A DNA stretch of 64,000 nucleotides from Saussurea involucrata. Lineage: Eukaryota > Streptophyta > Magnoliopsida > Asterales > Asteraceae. Location: the NCBI GenBank assembly GCA_033807775.1, contig CM066322.1, forward strand, positions 21,503,001 to 21,567,000. Reading direction: 5' to 3'. Shown in pieces: positions 34,628-46,084 of the stretch; within the stretch, counting starts at the first letter, position 1; every line of letters begins with the position of its first letter. The notes under the pieces are model-generated. The model worked only from the letters and a program-made list of their open reading frames with translations. It did no database searches and was not told the origin of the DNA. The position numbers and the translations under genes were made by a program.

Positions 34628-36226
34628 TGTAACATCCCTTAATCCCAACATACAAGTTTCATATAATTCATCACAAAATAACATATCATAATCCAAATAT
34701 GGTCCCTTAATTTCTACAATTAGGTCTTTCAGTACAAACTTTTTCGAATAAAGTAAAATACATAACAACTACTAATTATAACTGAAATCTTCATAATCAT
34801 TCAACATCCACAAAAGCTAACATGATAAATCCTATCATTGTCTCTTGTTTGCTCCATGACCTGGAATACATATTTTAAAACAAAATGAGGGTTAGACCTT
34901 GAGGTCTAGTGAGAAAAATCCTCGTTAGTAAAAGAAAACATTTGCACATAATTCACGTAAGAATACCAAATATGACTCATGCATCATGTATCTTTCCATC
35001 TCTATCTCTTTTATTTTCCTTGGCCATATTAATTGGTAGCAAGCCAATTAATTAATTTACACCGCTGTACTAAATACAGCCAACACCACTGTCCCTTTGT
35101 ACAACCAACTTTCACCGGTCCTAAGCCCGGCCAACTAGTACTCATACAATGTAATATTCATATAAACACTATATGCACTATATTACATTTAATCACATAT
35201 ATGTATTCCATTTGAAAAACATTTCAAATAAAACTCACCTCGTGCGTTATTACAAAAACTCTTTCAAGGTAATTCACGTAAGTCGCTCCTTCACCGAATC
35301 TGAAATCACAAAATACCAAATATTTCTCTTAACACTAAACTTATAAAATTCTAAACTCAAATCGCAATGAACAGTACCCAAATCGCAATCTCCTATTGCG
35401 ATTTCATCTTGAAGTCGCAACCCTCTATTGCGATTCCACCCTGGAGTCGCAACCCTCCATTGCGATTCCACCCTGGAGTCGCAACCCTCTATTGCGATTC
35501 CAAACTCGAATCGCAACCAACTACTGCGATTCCAAGCCAAGTCGCAAACGACCATTGCGACTTCAATGCCAAGTCGCAACCAACTGTTGCGACTTCGTTG
35601 AAGGTCGCAGTCGTCTATTGCGACTCCGATGAATATCTCAGTCCACTGTTTCATCCTAAAACCCAGATTTTGCAGTTTTATACTATGTATGATGTTATAA
35701 AAATGCAGAAATGCTTAAGACCATTAACACAACCCAACCATATGCTTAAATTTCCTAAAACATCCATTTTTAACAAAACCCATTTGAACACTTAACTAGC
35801 AACCTTTCAAGAACACTTTGAGGAATCTACAACACAAAAAGGTGTGGATTGTTTACCTTGATTACTTCAGTTTGGTACAAAATCACAGCAGCAATTTCCT
35901 TCTTCTTCTTCAATTCTCTCGATCTCTCTCTCTTTCTCTCGTTTTCTCTCAACCAAGAAACACATACACTCACATAGATTTAAGATATTTCTTTATTATC
36001 CAAATGAAGACATCCTTTCCTAAATGACATACTAAAGTCGGTTATGGTATCAAGTTTGGCTAAAATGACCAATTAAACCCCAAGTTTCTCTCAATTGGCA
36101 AAACTTACCCCCAAACTTCCAAGTAACAATTAAAACTTAACCCTTAACTCCTAACTCCATAAAAACATTAACATAAAGACTTGTAAAATTCCCAATTTAA
36201 CTTAGATAAAATACATGGTTATTACA
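34628..36226 (-). repeat. 3' LTR of the gag-only element
   Basis: Begins TGTAACATCCC and ends GGTTATTACA. It contains the TTGCGA/TCGCAA hairpin array (about 35361-35630). Open frames inside it recur identically in the partner LTR and are not genes. Confidence 0.9.
35361..35632. repeat. TTGCGA/TCGCAA hairpin-forming tandem array in LTR
   Basis: Units of about 32 bases alternate TTGCGATTCC with (A/G)GTCGCAACC, so neighbouring halves can pair. The same array occurs in the partner LTR at about 38698-38969. It opens with TCGCAATGAACAGTACCC, a phrase also present in the LTRs of the gypsy element at 53874-63142. Confidence 0.85.
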
Positions 36227-36588
36227 ACATCTCCCCCTTAAAAGAATTCCGTCCCGGAATTGGATCAAGCTTAAAAGGTAAGAATACTTATGACTACTAC
36301 TTCGAACTTCATCAAAACTATAGAAACTAACTGAATAGACACTCCGCCTCTATCTATACCTCTAACACAAATAAGTAACAAAAGCACGAAATACCAAGAA
36401 CCACTTCGTACCGAAGTCATATAACACTTTAGTACGTATAGAGTTTATAGAAATATACCTGTAACCTCATCAGGACTTTCTTCCACCTCTTGTTCCGTCA
36501 TCTGAAAAACACGGCCTTGAACTCTCGGTGCTTCAGACCCTTGTACCTTTCCCGATTCAACTTCCGTTAATCTCGCTGTTGTACTACC

Positions 36589-37704
36589 CTAACGTGCTTT
36601 CCACTGTGGACATTCTGACTGAATATGATCAGGGGAATTGCAAACAAAACAGAATCGATTTGCGCGACAATTCTTAGCGATGTGTCCCGTCCTTCCACAC
36701 TTATAACAACTTCTAGGATCAACATAACAATTTCCTTGATGTACGCGGTTGCATTTTGGACATAGTTTTTCATTTTGTCTAAAAGGTATGCGACTATCGA
36801 ACCTTTGAATTTCGTATTCCGTTGAATCATGCGTCATTTCTTCCGACTTTCTTTTCCCAGCACTCTTATCCCCAACATCCCTCTTATTGTCTCGCTCCAC
36901 ATTTTCCGCAGCATTTACCGCTTCTGAAAAAGTATTAGGTCTCGCTGCAGTCACTAACTTTCTAATCTCTGAGTTCAATCCGAATACATACCTTTCCATC
37001 TTCATCTTTTCTGTGGCAACATAATACTCCCCAAAACGCGACTTTTCTAAGAAACGGGCAGTGTAGTCTCTTACTGACAAATTTCCTTGTTGTAGACTCA
37101 GGAATTCCTCTTCCAACTGTCTAACTGCGGCTTGCGGACAAAACTGTTCCTTAAATGCTCTCGAGAATTCGCCCCAAGTAAAAGTTGAATATACATCAGG
37201 TCCTTCAGAGTCAATGAGGGCCTCCCACCAATACAAGGCATCCGCTTTCAACATTGCTGTTCCATATAACACTTTATCTTCTTCCGCGCATTTACTTGTT
37301 TTAAATACAGCTTCAACTTCCTTCAGCCATCGCATTGCTTTTACTGGATCTCTGTCCCCTCCATAGGTGGGTGGTTTACAGCTTAAAAACATTTTATAAT
37401 CACACTTTCTTGGTGCTGATGTGACAATAGGTGCGATAGGCACCTCGTTTTCAAAGGTAGGGTCTGGTATTTCCGTTTCCGTATGGTGAGTCTGGTTAAA
37501 CATAGCTTGGATATTTGCCTGAAGTCTTCCCATTTCAATCGCTAGGTCGTCTCTCGTAACAAACTCTGTGCCTCGCCCCTGTACTCTGCCCCCTGACCTA
37601 CCTCTACCTCTATCTCCCCCTCTTCCCCTTCCACCGGCTATTGGATTAGATCAATTCGGATTTCCTTCCCCTTCTCGGTTTGTTTGTCTCGTTCCACTTG
37701 CCAT
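36589..37704 (-). pseudogene. Gag of the gag-only element, with an N-terminal stop
   Basis: The main open frame (37533-36589, 314 aa) holds the retrotransposon gag domain (KAMRWLKEVEAVF, ALYWWEALIDSE, FKEQFCP, LQQGNLSVRDYTARF). Two C-terminal zinc knuckles follow (CYKCGRTGHIAKNC and CFVCNSPDHIQSEC), which would package RNA in virus-like particles. The frame is open further upstream. A better start, MASGTRQTNREG, lies at 37704, followed by a GRGRGGDRGRGR basic stretch. A TGA at 37653-37651 lies between them after 17 codons. So either translation starts at the later ATG, leaving a shortened N-terminus, or gag is damaged. It ends in TAG just before the 3' non-coding region, with no pol frame after it. 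Confidence 0.85.
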
Positions 37705-37949
37705 TCTGTGGATTCAACAAGGTTAATATACACATAAGCACATACCCCATATAATAAAGTATTCTGGTTCAAACATGTACCTGTAAGATCATAATTACAC
37801 TGGCCAGGTGTAATCTGAAATTACCTTACATGATGCTCCTTCTACCTTTTTATATTTATCATCCCAAGGTTCTATAATAACAAGGACATCCTACTTCGCT
37901 GCAGTTTAAGTCTAGGTACAGATACTAATACCTAAATCTCTTAAACTAA

Positions 37950-37962
37950 GGCTCTGATACCA
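37950..37962 (-). other. Primer binding site, initiator-Met tRNA
   Basis: The complement reads TGGTATCAGAGCC, complementary to the 3' end of plant initiator methionine tRNA. It sits two bases inside the 5' LTR (37965), where minus-strand DNA synthesis would begin. Confidence 0.9.
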
Positions 37963-37964
37963 TT

Positions 37965-39563
37965 TGTAACATCCCTTAATCCCAACATACAAGTTTCATA
38001 TAATTCATCACAAAATAACATATCATAATCCAAATATGGTCCCTTAATTTCTACAATTAGGTCTTTCAGTACAAACTTTTTCGAATAAAGTAAAATACAT
38101 AACAACTACTAATTATAACTGAAATCTTCATAATCATTCAACATCCACAAAAGCTAACATGATAAATCCTATCATTGTCTCTTGTTTGCTCCATGACCTG
38201 GAATACATATTTTAAAACAAAATGAGGGTTAGACCTTGAGGTCTAGTGAGAAAAATCCCCGTTAGTAAAAGAAAACATTTGCACATAATTCACGTAAGAA
38301 TACCAAATATGACTCATGCATCATGTATCTTTCCATCTCTATCTCTTTTATTTTCCTTGGCCATATTAATTGGTAGCAAGCCAATTAATTAATTTACACC
38401 GCTGTACTAAATACAGCCAACACCACTGTCCCTTTGTACAACCAACTTTCACCGGTCCTAAGCCCGGCCAACTAGTACTCATACAATGTAATATTCATAT
38501 AAACACTATATGCACTATATTACATTTAATCACATATATGTATTCCATTTGAAAAACATTTCAAATAAAACTCACCTCGTGCGTTATTACAAAAACTCTT
38601 TCAAGGTAATTCACGTAAGTCGCTCCTTCACCGAATCTGAAATCACAAAATACCAAATATTTCTCTTAACACTAAACTTATAAAATTCTAAACTCAAATC
38701 GCAATGAACAGTACCCAAATCGCAATCTCCTATTGCGATTTCATCTTGAAGTCGCAACCCTCTATTGCGATTCCACCCTGGAGTCGCAACCCTCCATTGC
38801 GATTCCACCCTGGAGTCGCAACCCTCTATTGCGATTCCAAACTCGAATCGCAACCAACTACTGCGATTCCAAGCCAAGTCGCAAACGACCATTGCGACTT
38901 CAATGCCAAGTCGCAACCAACTGTTGCGACTTCGTTGAAGGTCGCAGTCGTCTATTGCGACTCCGATGAATATCTCAGTCCACTGTTTCATCCTAAAACC
39001 CAGATTTTGCAGTTTTATACTATGTATGATGTTATAAAAATGCAGAAATGCTTAAGACCATTAACACAACCCAACCATATGCTTAAATTTCCTAAAACAT
39101 CCATTTTTAACAAAACCCATTTGAACACTTAACTAGCAACCTTTCAAGAACACTTTGAGGAATCTACAACACAAAAAGGTGTGGATTGTTTACCTTGATT
39201 ACTTCAGTTTGGTACAAAATCACAGCAGCAATTTCCTTCTTCTTCTTCAATTCTCTCGATCTCTCTCTCTTTCTCTCGTTTTCTCTCAACCAAGAAACAC
39301 ATACACTCACATAGATTTAAGATATTTCTTTATTATCCAAATGAAGACATCCTTTCCTAAATGACATACTAAAGTCGGTTATGGTATCAAGTTTTCCTAA
39401 AATGACCAATTAAACCCCAAGTTTCTCTCAATTGGCAAAACTTACCCCCAAACTTCCAAGTAACAATTAAAACTTAACCCTTAACTCCTAACTCCATAAA
39501 AACATTAACATAAAGACTTGTAAAATCCCCAATTTAACTTAGATAAAATACCTGGTTATTACA
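37965..39563 (-). repeat. 5' LTR of the gag-only element
   Basis: It has the same length as the partner LTR. Differences I noticed include CCTCG/CCCCG, TTTGGCTAAA/TTTTCCTAAA and ATACATGG/ATACCTGG. Confidence 0.9.
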
Positions 39564-40055
39564 CACGGTCCAATCAACTCTCCAAGGATTCTCAACAATC
39601 CAAGGTTCACATAACAACAACTCATAAGAACATGCATTCGATATATACGTAGGAAAATACTTTCATAATGCATAAAGATCATGTTTCCTTTCAAATATTT
39701 CATATGCATTCTATCATCATGATAACAAATTCAGTCATTTAAAACATTCACAAATCATTTTCCAGTTAAATAGGGGATAAGAGAACTCACCTAAGCTTTA
39801 GCAAATCGACACACACTTCGAAACACACTTCGAAACACACTTTAGCTCAAACCAAACACCTAAATTGGATGTCATAAGAATGGTGTTAAATCATCTAATT
39901 ATATCTCAAAGCATCCCTACTAAGCCCCAAAGACAATCCCCCACACGGTGCCTCGATCCTAGACTCGAAAAAACGAAGCAAACCATAGATGTGCACCAAA
40001 CAGTGGCTTGCGTCACTTGGCTCGTGGCCTCAGGCCGCGAGCCAGGCCGCGCAAG

Positions 40056-40566
40056 TGATATATGGGAACTAGCAGCAAAGATCGAGTGTCAGGTCGAGCA
40101 ACGAGGAGGAAGGCAGAAACGCAAAATGGCAACCGGCGCTAGTTTCGGCGCCAGCAAACTAGCACCAAACTAGCGCCACCTTCTGTTTTGAAAAGTGGCG
40201 CCCCTTTTCGCGCTAGTTAAACTAGCACCAAACTAGCCCCAAACATGCAGCTCACGTGACCTTCCAAATTGAGTTTCCTATCTTTGATTTCTTATTTCCT
40301 TTCTTAGTTTGCATTAGAATAAAGTTATTTCTTTCCTAATTAGATTAGAATAAGGTTATCCATTAATTAATTAATTAGTATTTTTCTTTTTATTAGTTTA
40401 GATTATAAATAGGGTTTTAGGGTTCTTTTGTTAATCAGTTTATGAATTAATAAAATTTGTTTCTTTTAGAGTTGATTCTCTAGTTCTTCGTGTTTTACAA
40501 TTCGTAATCACATTTATCAAAGGGTTTAGACGCTTGTCGATCCTTCTGCAAACCCCCGCTGCGTCA
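40056..40566 (+). repeat. 5' LTR of the deleted element
   Basis: 511 bp, TGATATATGGG to CTGCGTCA. A TATAAAT motif near 40406 followed by AGGGTTTTAGGGTTCTTTTG is a plausible promoter region. Confidence 0.9.
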
Positions 40567-40605
40567 AGTGGTATCAGAGCAGGATTCGCCTGTCTTTTCA
40601 CCATC

Positions 40606-41700
40606 ATGGCAGATCAACAACCCGCTACCAAAGCAGATTTGGTCGATATGAACGCGGCCCTTACCGCGGCAATCGCTGATCTGACGGCGGCTGTTAACCG
40701 ACTTCAACCCAACGTCCTTCACGACAACCGCCGACGAAGAGACAGGTTTGAAGAACCGATTGTGAGGCCACACAATGGCAATCATAATCGAATCAACCCT
40801 TTTAATTCCGAATCCGAAGAGGAGGAGGAAGAAGAGGAACCGATCAACAACCGAAGAGATGAGAAAGATTATCGTATGAAGGCGGATATCCCATTTTTCT
40901 ACGGAACCATGGGAGTCGAAGAGTTCCTAGATTGGAAAATCGAAGTCGATCGATTTTTCGACATCATGGAGATACCCGAGCATAAACAAATCAAAATGGT
41001 TGCTTTCCGTCTCAAAAGCACCGCTGCCGTATGGTGGGACAAACTCGTGGTCCAGCGGCAACGACAACAACGGGGTCCGATTCGATCATGGGGCCGAATG
41101 AAACAATTGATGATTGAACGTTTCCTACCGGAAGATTACGAGCAAATCCTTTATAGGATATATCTCAACTGCAGCCAAGGTCCGAGATCCGTAACTGACT
41201 ACACCACCGAATTCCTCCGGTTAACGGATCGCAACGAAATCGGCGAATCTGAAGGACAAAAAGTAGCTCGGTACATCAGCGGCCTGAAAAACTCAATCCA
41301 AGACAAGATTGGTCTCCAAAACGTATGGACCGTGACCGAAGCTTCGAGCTTGGCTCTAAAGGCCGAGTTAATGGAAAAATCCGCACGCACCTCCAACTCC
41401 TATCAACGATTTCAAGGACCCAACGAAGGCTCAAACGCTACCGTCGATAAAGGGAAGGGCACCGCAACCCCTCAAGACACTAACCCGCCGCACCAAGCTA
41501 ATACCGGCAATCCTAGCGGTGGACCACAAGGAAAACCTACACCTACCACGACACCCAATCCATATGCTAGGCCGATGAGTTCAAAGTGTTACCGATGTGG
41601 CCAGCCGGGACATCGATCTAATGAATGCACTAATCGAAGAACGACGACACTAATAGACGGCGAGGAAAGTAGCGAAGACAACTTATATGAAGGCGCATAA
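40606..41700 (+). CDS. Gag of the deleted LTR element
   Basis: 364 aa from the ATG 26 bases after the primer site (MADQQPATKADLVDM). The retrotransposon gag domain runs at about 105-265 (EEFLDWKIEVDRFF, AAVWWDKLVVQR, ERFLPEDYEQILY, SVTDYTTEFLRL). One zinc knuckle (CYRCGQPGHRSNEC) lies near the C-terminus. An acidic EEEEEEE stretch precedes the domain. The frame stops at TAA (41698-41700), but the protease continues in the same frame right after it, so this stop separates gag from pol. The gene looks intact and could supply particles. Confidence 0.85.
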   Translation: MADQQPATKADLVDMNAALTAAIADLTAAVNRLQPNVLHDNRRRRDRFEEPIVRPHNGNHNRINPFNSESEEEEEEEEPINNRRDEKDYRMKADIPFFYGTMGVEEFLDWKIEVDRFFDIMEIPEHKQIKMVAFRLKSTAAVWWDKLVVQRQRQQRGPIRSWGRMKQLMIERFLPEDYEQILYRIYLNCSQGPRSVTDYTTEFLRLTDRNEIGESEGQKVARYISGLKNSIQDKIGLQNVWTVTEASSLALKAELMEKSARTSNSYQRFQGPNEGSNATVDKGKGTATPQDTNPPHQANTGNPSGGPQGKPTPTTTPNPYARPMSSKCYRCGQPGHRSNECTNRRTTTLIDGEESSEDNLYEGA

Positions 41701-42725
41701 TTTGCCAAAGAAGAATCGGGGGAAAAGATCAACATCGTACTCCAACGAGTTCTTTTCTCATCCAAAGAAGAGGGCCAAAGAAATAATCTTTTCCGATCAC
41801 ATTGCTCCGTTCACAAAAAGGTATGTAATCTCATCATTGACAACGGGAGTTGTGAGAACTTAGTATCACGAAAGTTAGTCGACCACCTCAACCTTCCCAC
41901 TCAACCTCACGGGGCCCCATATTCCCCCGGGTGGGTAAAGAAAGGCCCGCAAGCTAAGGTCACGCAGACTTGCCGGGTACCGATATCAATCGGAAAACAC
42001 TACCAAGAGGAGGTTCTATGCGATGTTCTCGACATGAACGCATGTCATATCCTACTAGGCCGCCCTTGGCAATTTGATAATGATGTCACTTATAAGGGAA
42101 GAGACAACGTCATAGTATTCCGTTGGGGCAACCGAAAAATCGCCATGGCACCCGTTACTAGTTTTGAAAAGACCTCCGACAAGAAAAGCGACAACTTTCT
42201 CATCATGACCAATAGCGAGAGAAAAATGGAAGAAGATACCAAGAAAGTCGAAGTCTTTTGCCCTATTGTCGATAAAGGGCTAATGAGTGCAAAAAAGAGT
42301 GAGGCCGAAATTCCGGAAAGAATAAACGAGGTACTAAAAGATTTCAAGGGATTAGTTGTGGATGATTTGCCTCCCGAGCTACCACCCACGAGGGACATAC
42401 AAGCTACAAAAGACGCCGACAAAATACGTCGACAAAATACGTCGCGAAGAAACCGGTTTGAAGAACAAAGCGACAGCCGACAAACACCGTCGGAAGAAAG
42501 TGTTCAAAGAAGGAGACGACGTCATGGTTTTTCTTCGGAAGGAACGATTTCCTATCGGGACTTACGGAAAACTCCAACCCAGAAAATACGGTCCGTTTAA
42601 AATCACAAAAAAATCAATGACAATGCTTATGTCGTTGCCCTTCCTGATTCTTTACACATATCAAACACCTTCAACGTCGCCGACATTTACGAATACCACA
42701 AAGATGATTCTACTCTTTTAAAAGA
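41701..42725 (+). pseudogene. Pol remnant: protease joined to post-integrase tail
   Basis: In the same frame as gag the retropepsin motif appears (NLIIDNGSCENLVS, near 41827-41870), then HILLGRPWQFDNDV and the stretch just before RT (DDLPPELPPTRDIQ, to about 42404). RT, RNase H and integrase are missing: the sequence jumps to the C-terminal tail (KVFKEGDDVMVFLRKERFP, GPFKITKK). A 13-base direct repeat (GACAAAATACGTC, 42418-42430 and 42431-42443) shifts the frame by one. A shortened A tract near 42607-42613 shifts it again. The order of events suggests an in-frame deletion first and later decay. Confidence 0.75.
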
Positions 42726-42761
42726 GAACTCGGGGTCGAGTTCTTTCGAAGTGGAGGAGAC

Positions 42762-43261
42762 TGATATAGGGGAACTAGCAGCAAAGATCGAGTGTCAGGT
42801 CGAGCAATGAGGAGGAAGGCAGAAACGCAAAATGGCAACCGGCGCTAGTTTCGGCGCCAGCAAACTAGCACCAAACTAGCGCCACCTTCTGTTTTGAAAA
42901 GTGGCGCCCCTTTTCGCGCTAGTTAAACTAGCCCCAAACATGCAGCTCACGTGACCTTCCAAATTGAGTTTCCTATCTTTGATTTCTTATTTCCTTTCTT
43001 AGTTTGCATTAGAATAAAGTTATTTCTTTCCTAATTAGATTAGAATAAGGTTATCCATTAATTAATTAATTAGTATTTATCTTTTTATTAGTTTAGATTA
43101 TAAATAGGGTTTTAGGGTTCTTTTGTTAATCAGTTTATGAATTAATAACATTTGTTTCTTTTAGAGTTGATTCTCTAGTTCTTCGTGTTTTACAATTCGT
43201 AATCATGTTTATCAAAGGGTTTAGACGCTTGTCGATCTTTCCGCAAACCCCCGCTGCGTCA
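42762..43261 (+). repeat. 3' LTR of the deleted element
   Basis: 500 bp, TGATATAGGGG to CTGCGTCA. It matches the 5' LTR except for a short deletion and a few substitutions. Confidence 0.9.
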
Positions 43262-44164
43262 GCAAGTCTCTGGTTGAGACTTCCAATTCTGCACTTTGAA
43301 ATTAAGCCCAAAACTTTACTCCAAAACCCCCCAAATCGATCCCAAGTGCTTGAAAACTTCCAAAAATTGATAGTTTTAGCTAATCACACCTTTAGGAATC
43401 AAAACCCAAACCTAAAACATATAAATCCCAAATAAATCAATCCAATGATTCATCCTTTTCATCCCAAAATCCATATTCTTGACATAACTCATTTCTACCA
43501 TTGAAATGGTGAATGATTCTTAAAAAGAAGATATTAAACCCATAGGAAAACTCATCAAGCATTCCATTTCCATTGAAAACAAACTTAAAACTTTCTAATG
43601 GTTTACTCAAAAGATTTCAAATCCCAAATCTCACCAAACCAAGCAAAAACATGAAGACTGGAGATGAAACCATAACTTGGAGATGAAGTCTTCAAAGTTC
43701 GTGATGCAATCCTTCATCCTCAATCTTCACAAGGGTTTTGCTCTCTTCTTCTCCTCTTCTCCAAGCTCTAGCCGTCCACAATGAAGAATGAAGAGGGTTT
43801 TAGGGGTTTTTACCCTATTTGATTTCTCAGCTTTGCTATTTAGTCCAAAACTTTCATTTTTTCACACTTTGGCCCCCAAACTTCCAATTACTTCATATTT
43901 TTTAGGACATGAGGTGTTACAATACCTCCCCCTCAAAAGAATTCCGTCCTCGGAATTCCATTGCCGAACAAACGCGGTTATCTGGAATTTGCTTCTGATT
44001 CCAAATCCTATATTGTCTAATAACTCTTAGGGTGTTGCAATTGCACCTCCACATGACCAACTTCTTTGTATCTCAACGTGTCGACTTTCTAGCTAAAAGA
44101 CTGTTTCTGACAAAATCCAACTCCTCCTTCATTCGTATTGTTTGCAAAGGTACACCGTTCCAAA

Positions 44165-44395
44165 ATTCCAACCAACACTTTCCAAAAAATAGAGACGTGA
44201 AACACACCATGAATGTTCTTCAACTTCACCGAGTACAACTTAATTCATACACTATCTCTCCAATTCTGCCGATAACTGCCATTGATCCAATAAGTCGTGG
44301 TCCAACTTCACTTTCCTCACGAAACGCACTACTCCATTCTATGGGGATGTCTTCCGTATCCAGTTGTCCCCCGACTTGAGATTCGAAATACTCAT
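44165..44395 (-). pseudogene. Decayed pol C-terminus of the oldest gypsy element
   Basis: Minus-strand reading in one frame gives SQVGGQLDTEDIPIEWSSAF, then RLIGSMAVIGRIGEIVYEL and, after a shift, LKNIHGVFHVS. The layout matches the post-integrase region of the intact gypsy element in this window (FQVGERVMLKVSPWKGV, RFLGPFAITKRIGLQAYQL, IHNTFHV), with many substitutions and frame breaks. This places the old element in Ty3/gypsy. Confidence 0.6.
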
Positions 44396-46084
44396 GTTTC
44401 TCAATCTAATCAACTTAATTCCAATAAATTACCCAGGTATTCCTGATCAAAATCAACAACGCACGATATCTTCCAAAATCGTCCCACGATTATCCACAAC
44501 ATTCTTATGTCGGTAAATTGCAAAATAGGAATACTTGTAATCTCCTCGATCAACATATTTATGTCTGTAACATCCCAGACCAACCGTACCAGATACTGTC
44601 TGCTTTGCCCACACCTGGACTCACGGTTTTAAAACGCGTCTAAATTAAGGTTTTCACGCACCAGTTTACTTCTCTAACATCATAAATCCCCGACAAAGAG
44701 TAACCACTCAATTCGTCCACATAACACAGAGTCACCCTTGGATCGTCATTTTTAAGCTCACCATCATGAGCTCCTTTATCAGACCACACCCACTTCAAAA
44801 TTTTGCATCTCTCCAATATAGCGTACGCCTGACACAGATAACACTTCACCCCCCTTGGAACCACATTGATCACACACGCATCAAAGGTTGCCAAATTAAA
44901 TGGTCCAAACACACATCAACCATCACGCCATTACCCACTTGGCATACAAAAAAATATAAGAAGGAAGCTTTCACGACCTAATACTTGAATAATTCGTCCA
45001 CCATTTTGAAATAAACTCCAACTTCACTCGCCCCACCAGGAAGAGCGACCCCTTTCACACAAAGTTACTCCAAATAATCTTAACAATCGAAGCAAAGTTT
45101 AGACTAATTGCCCAAAATAGGTTTCCCACACAAGAACCATAACATAAATCACGACCCTTTTATCATACCATCGCTTGTAGATCATTTGCCTGCCAATGAC
45201 ATTGCTTCAGATAATGCTCCACTTTTTCGGTGTCACTTACCAATCTCCTTACTTTTAGTTTACCCAGTCGATCAAACCTACATTCTTCACCTCTTCACGC
45301 TAGAATGAAACGACGTCCACCCATCAACACCCACTCCTTTTCCAACCAATACAAGCGTGCCGATAATGTTTACATTATTATGCCTAACCAAACAGTTGTG
45401 CCACAATTCTCACCCGTGATAATCAGTCAGTCATCCTTGAAACAACACCCCGTGCGCGAGAGCACCACGGGTTTCCAGTTCTCCAAACCGAGTTATCCTA
45501 TTCACTAGACTTTCTTTATACCCAGGAATATTTTAACCTTCCCAACGAACTTTAAATCCATAACATAACACCACAAACTAATCGAATATGGCATTCGCAT
45601 CGATATCCACTCGGAAATAGATGAGCTCACCCAAAATTCAACACAACAGTGAAGAATACATGTTCTCCTTTTAGGTAGCCACCAACTACCACTCAATATT
45701 TTGTCCTCAAACAGCAAAAGTACCATAACGTCTACAATTCCATACACTTCGATCAAGCATACTTGTTATCCTTGATTACCTTCCGTAAATCTCCACACCA
45801 TGATTCACACCTAAACTTATCACACATTACAACATAGGTCCACCACCCAACATAACAACAACTCTTTATCACAACAAGAGCTTACACAACTCCCTTAGCA
45901 TGAACTGCAACCAACTTGTCTACACAACTATCACACTGCAACAAAACGGCAAACCATCATTACATCTTCGTCTTTCTCGAGTCGAAATGAACCACAAAAT
46001 CATGATCATTTAACTTACTCCAACAAGTTCTCGTTTCTCGTCAATGTTAATGCCAAAAATCGTCCAGAAGGATAACTTAAGGTT

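Larger units (their letters stand above)
34628..39563 (-). mobile_element. Gag-only LTR retrotransposon (TR-GAG type)
   Basis: Two 1,599-bp LTRs (34628-36226 and 37965-39563) are almost identical. I noticed only about half a dozen substitutions, so insertion was recent. The 1.74-kb interior has a primer site (37950-37962), a gag gene and a purine tract (TTTTAAGGGGGAG on the minus strand). It has no protease, RT, RNase H or integrase. Flanks share CACG (possibly ACACG). It sits in the LTR of the older element at 34108-50671. Movement would need enzymes from an autonomous relative. Confidence 0.88.
40056..43261 (+). mobile_element. Internally deleted LTR retrotransposon
   Basis: The LTRs at 40056-40566 and 42762-43261 begin TGATAT and end GCGTCA. 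GCAAG flanks both sides (40051-40055 and 43262-43266), and the interrupted LTR of the host element resumes exactly at that point. The primer site TGGTATCAGAGC is at 40569-40580 and the purine tract GTGGAGGAGAC precedes the right LTR. LTRs are highly similar; the left has an extra 11 bases in an ACTAGC-rich tract. Gag and protease remain, but RT, RNase H and integrase are gone, so the element is non-autonomous. Confidence 0.88.

Noticed and set aside
35274..35795. Open frames of 126 and 142 aa on opposite strands
   Set aside because: They lie in the LTR of the gag-only element, are repeated exactly at 38611-39132, and reflect the TTGCGA/TCGCAA array.
44032..45508. Several plus-strand frames of 70-115 aa
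   Set aside because: They are antisense to the decayed gypsy interior, have no recognisable domain and no codon-use support.
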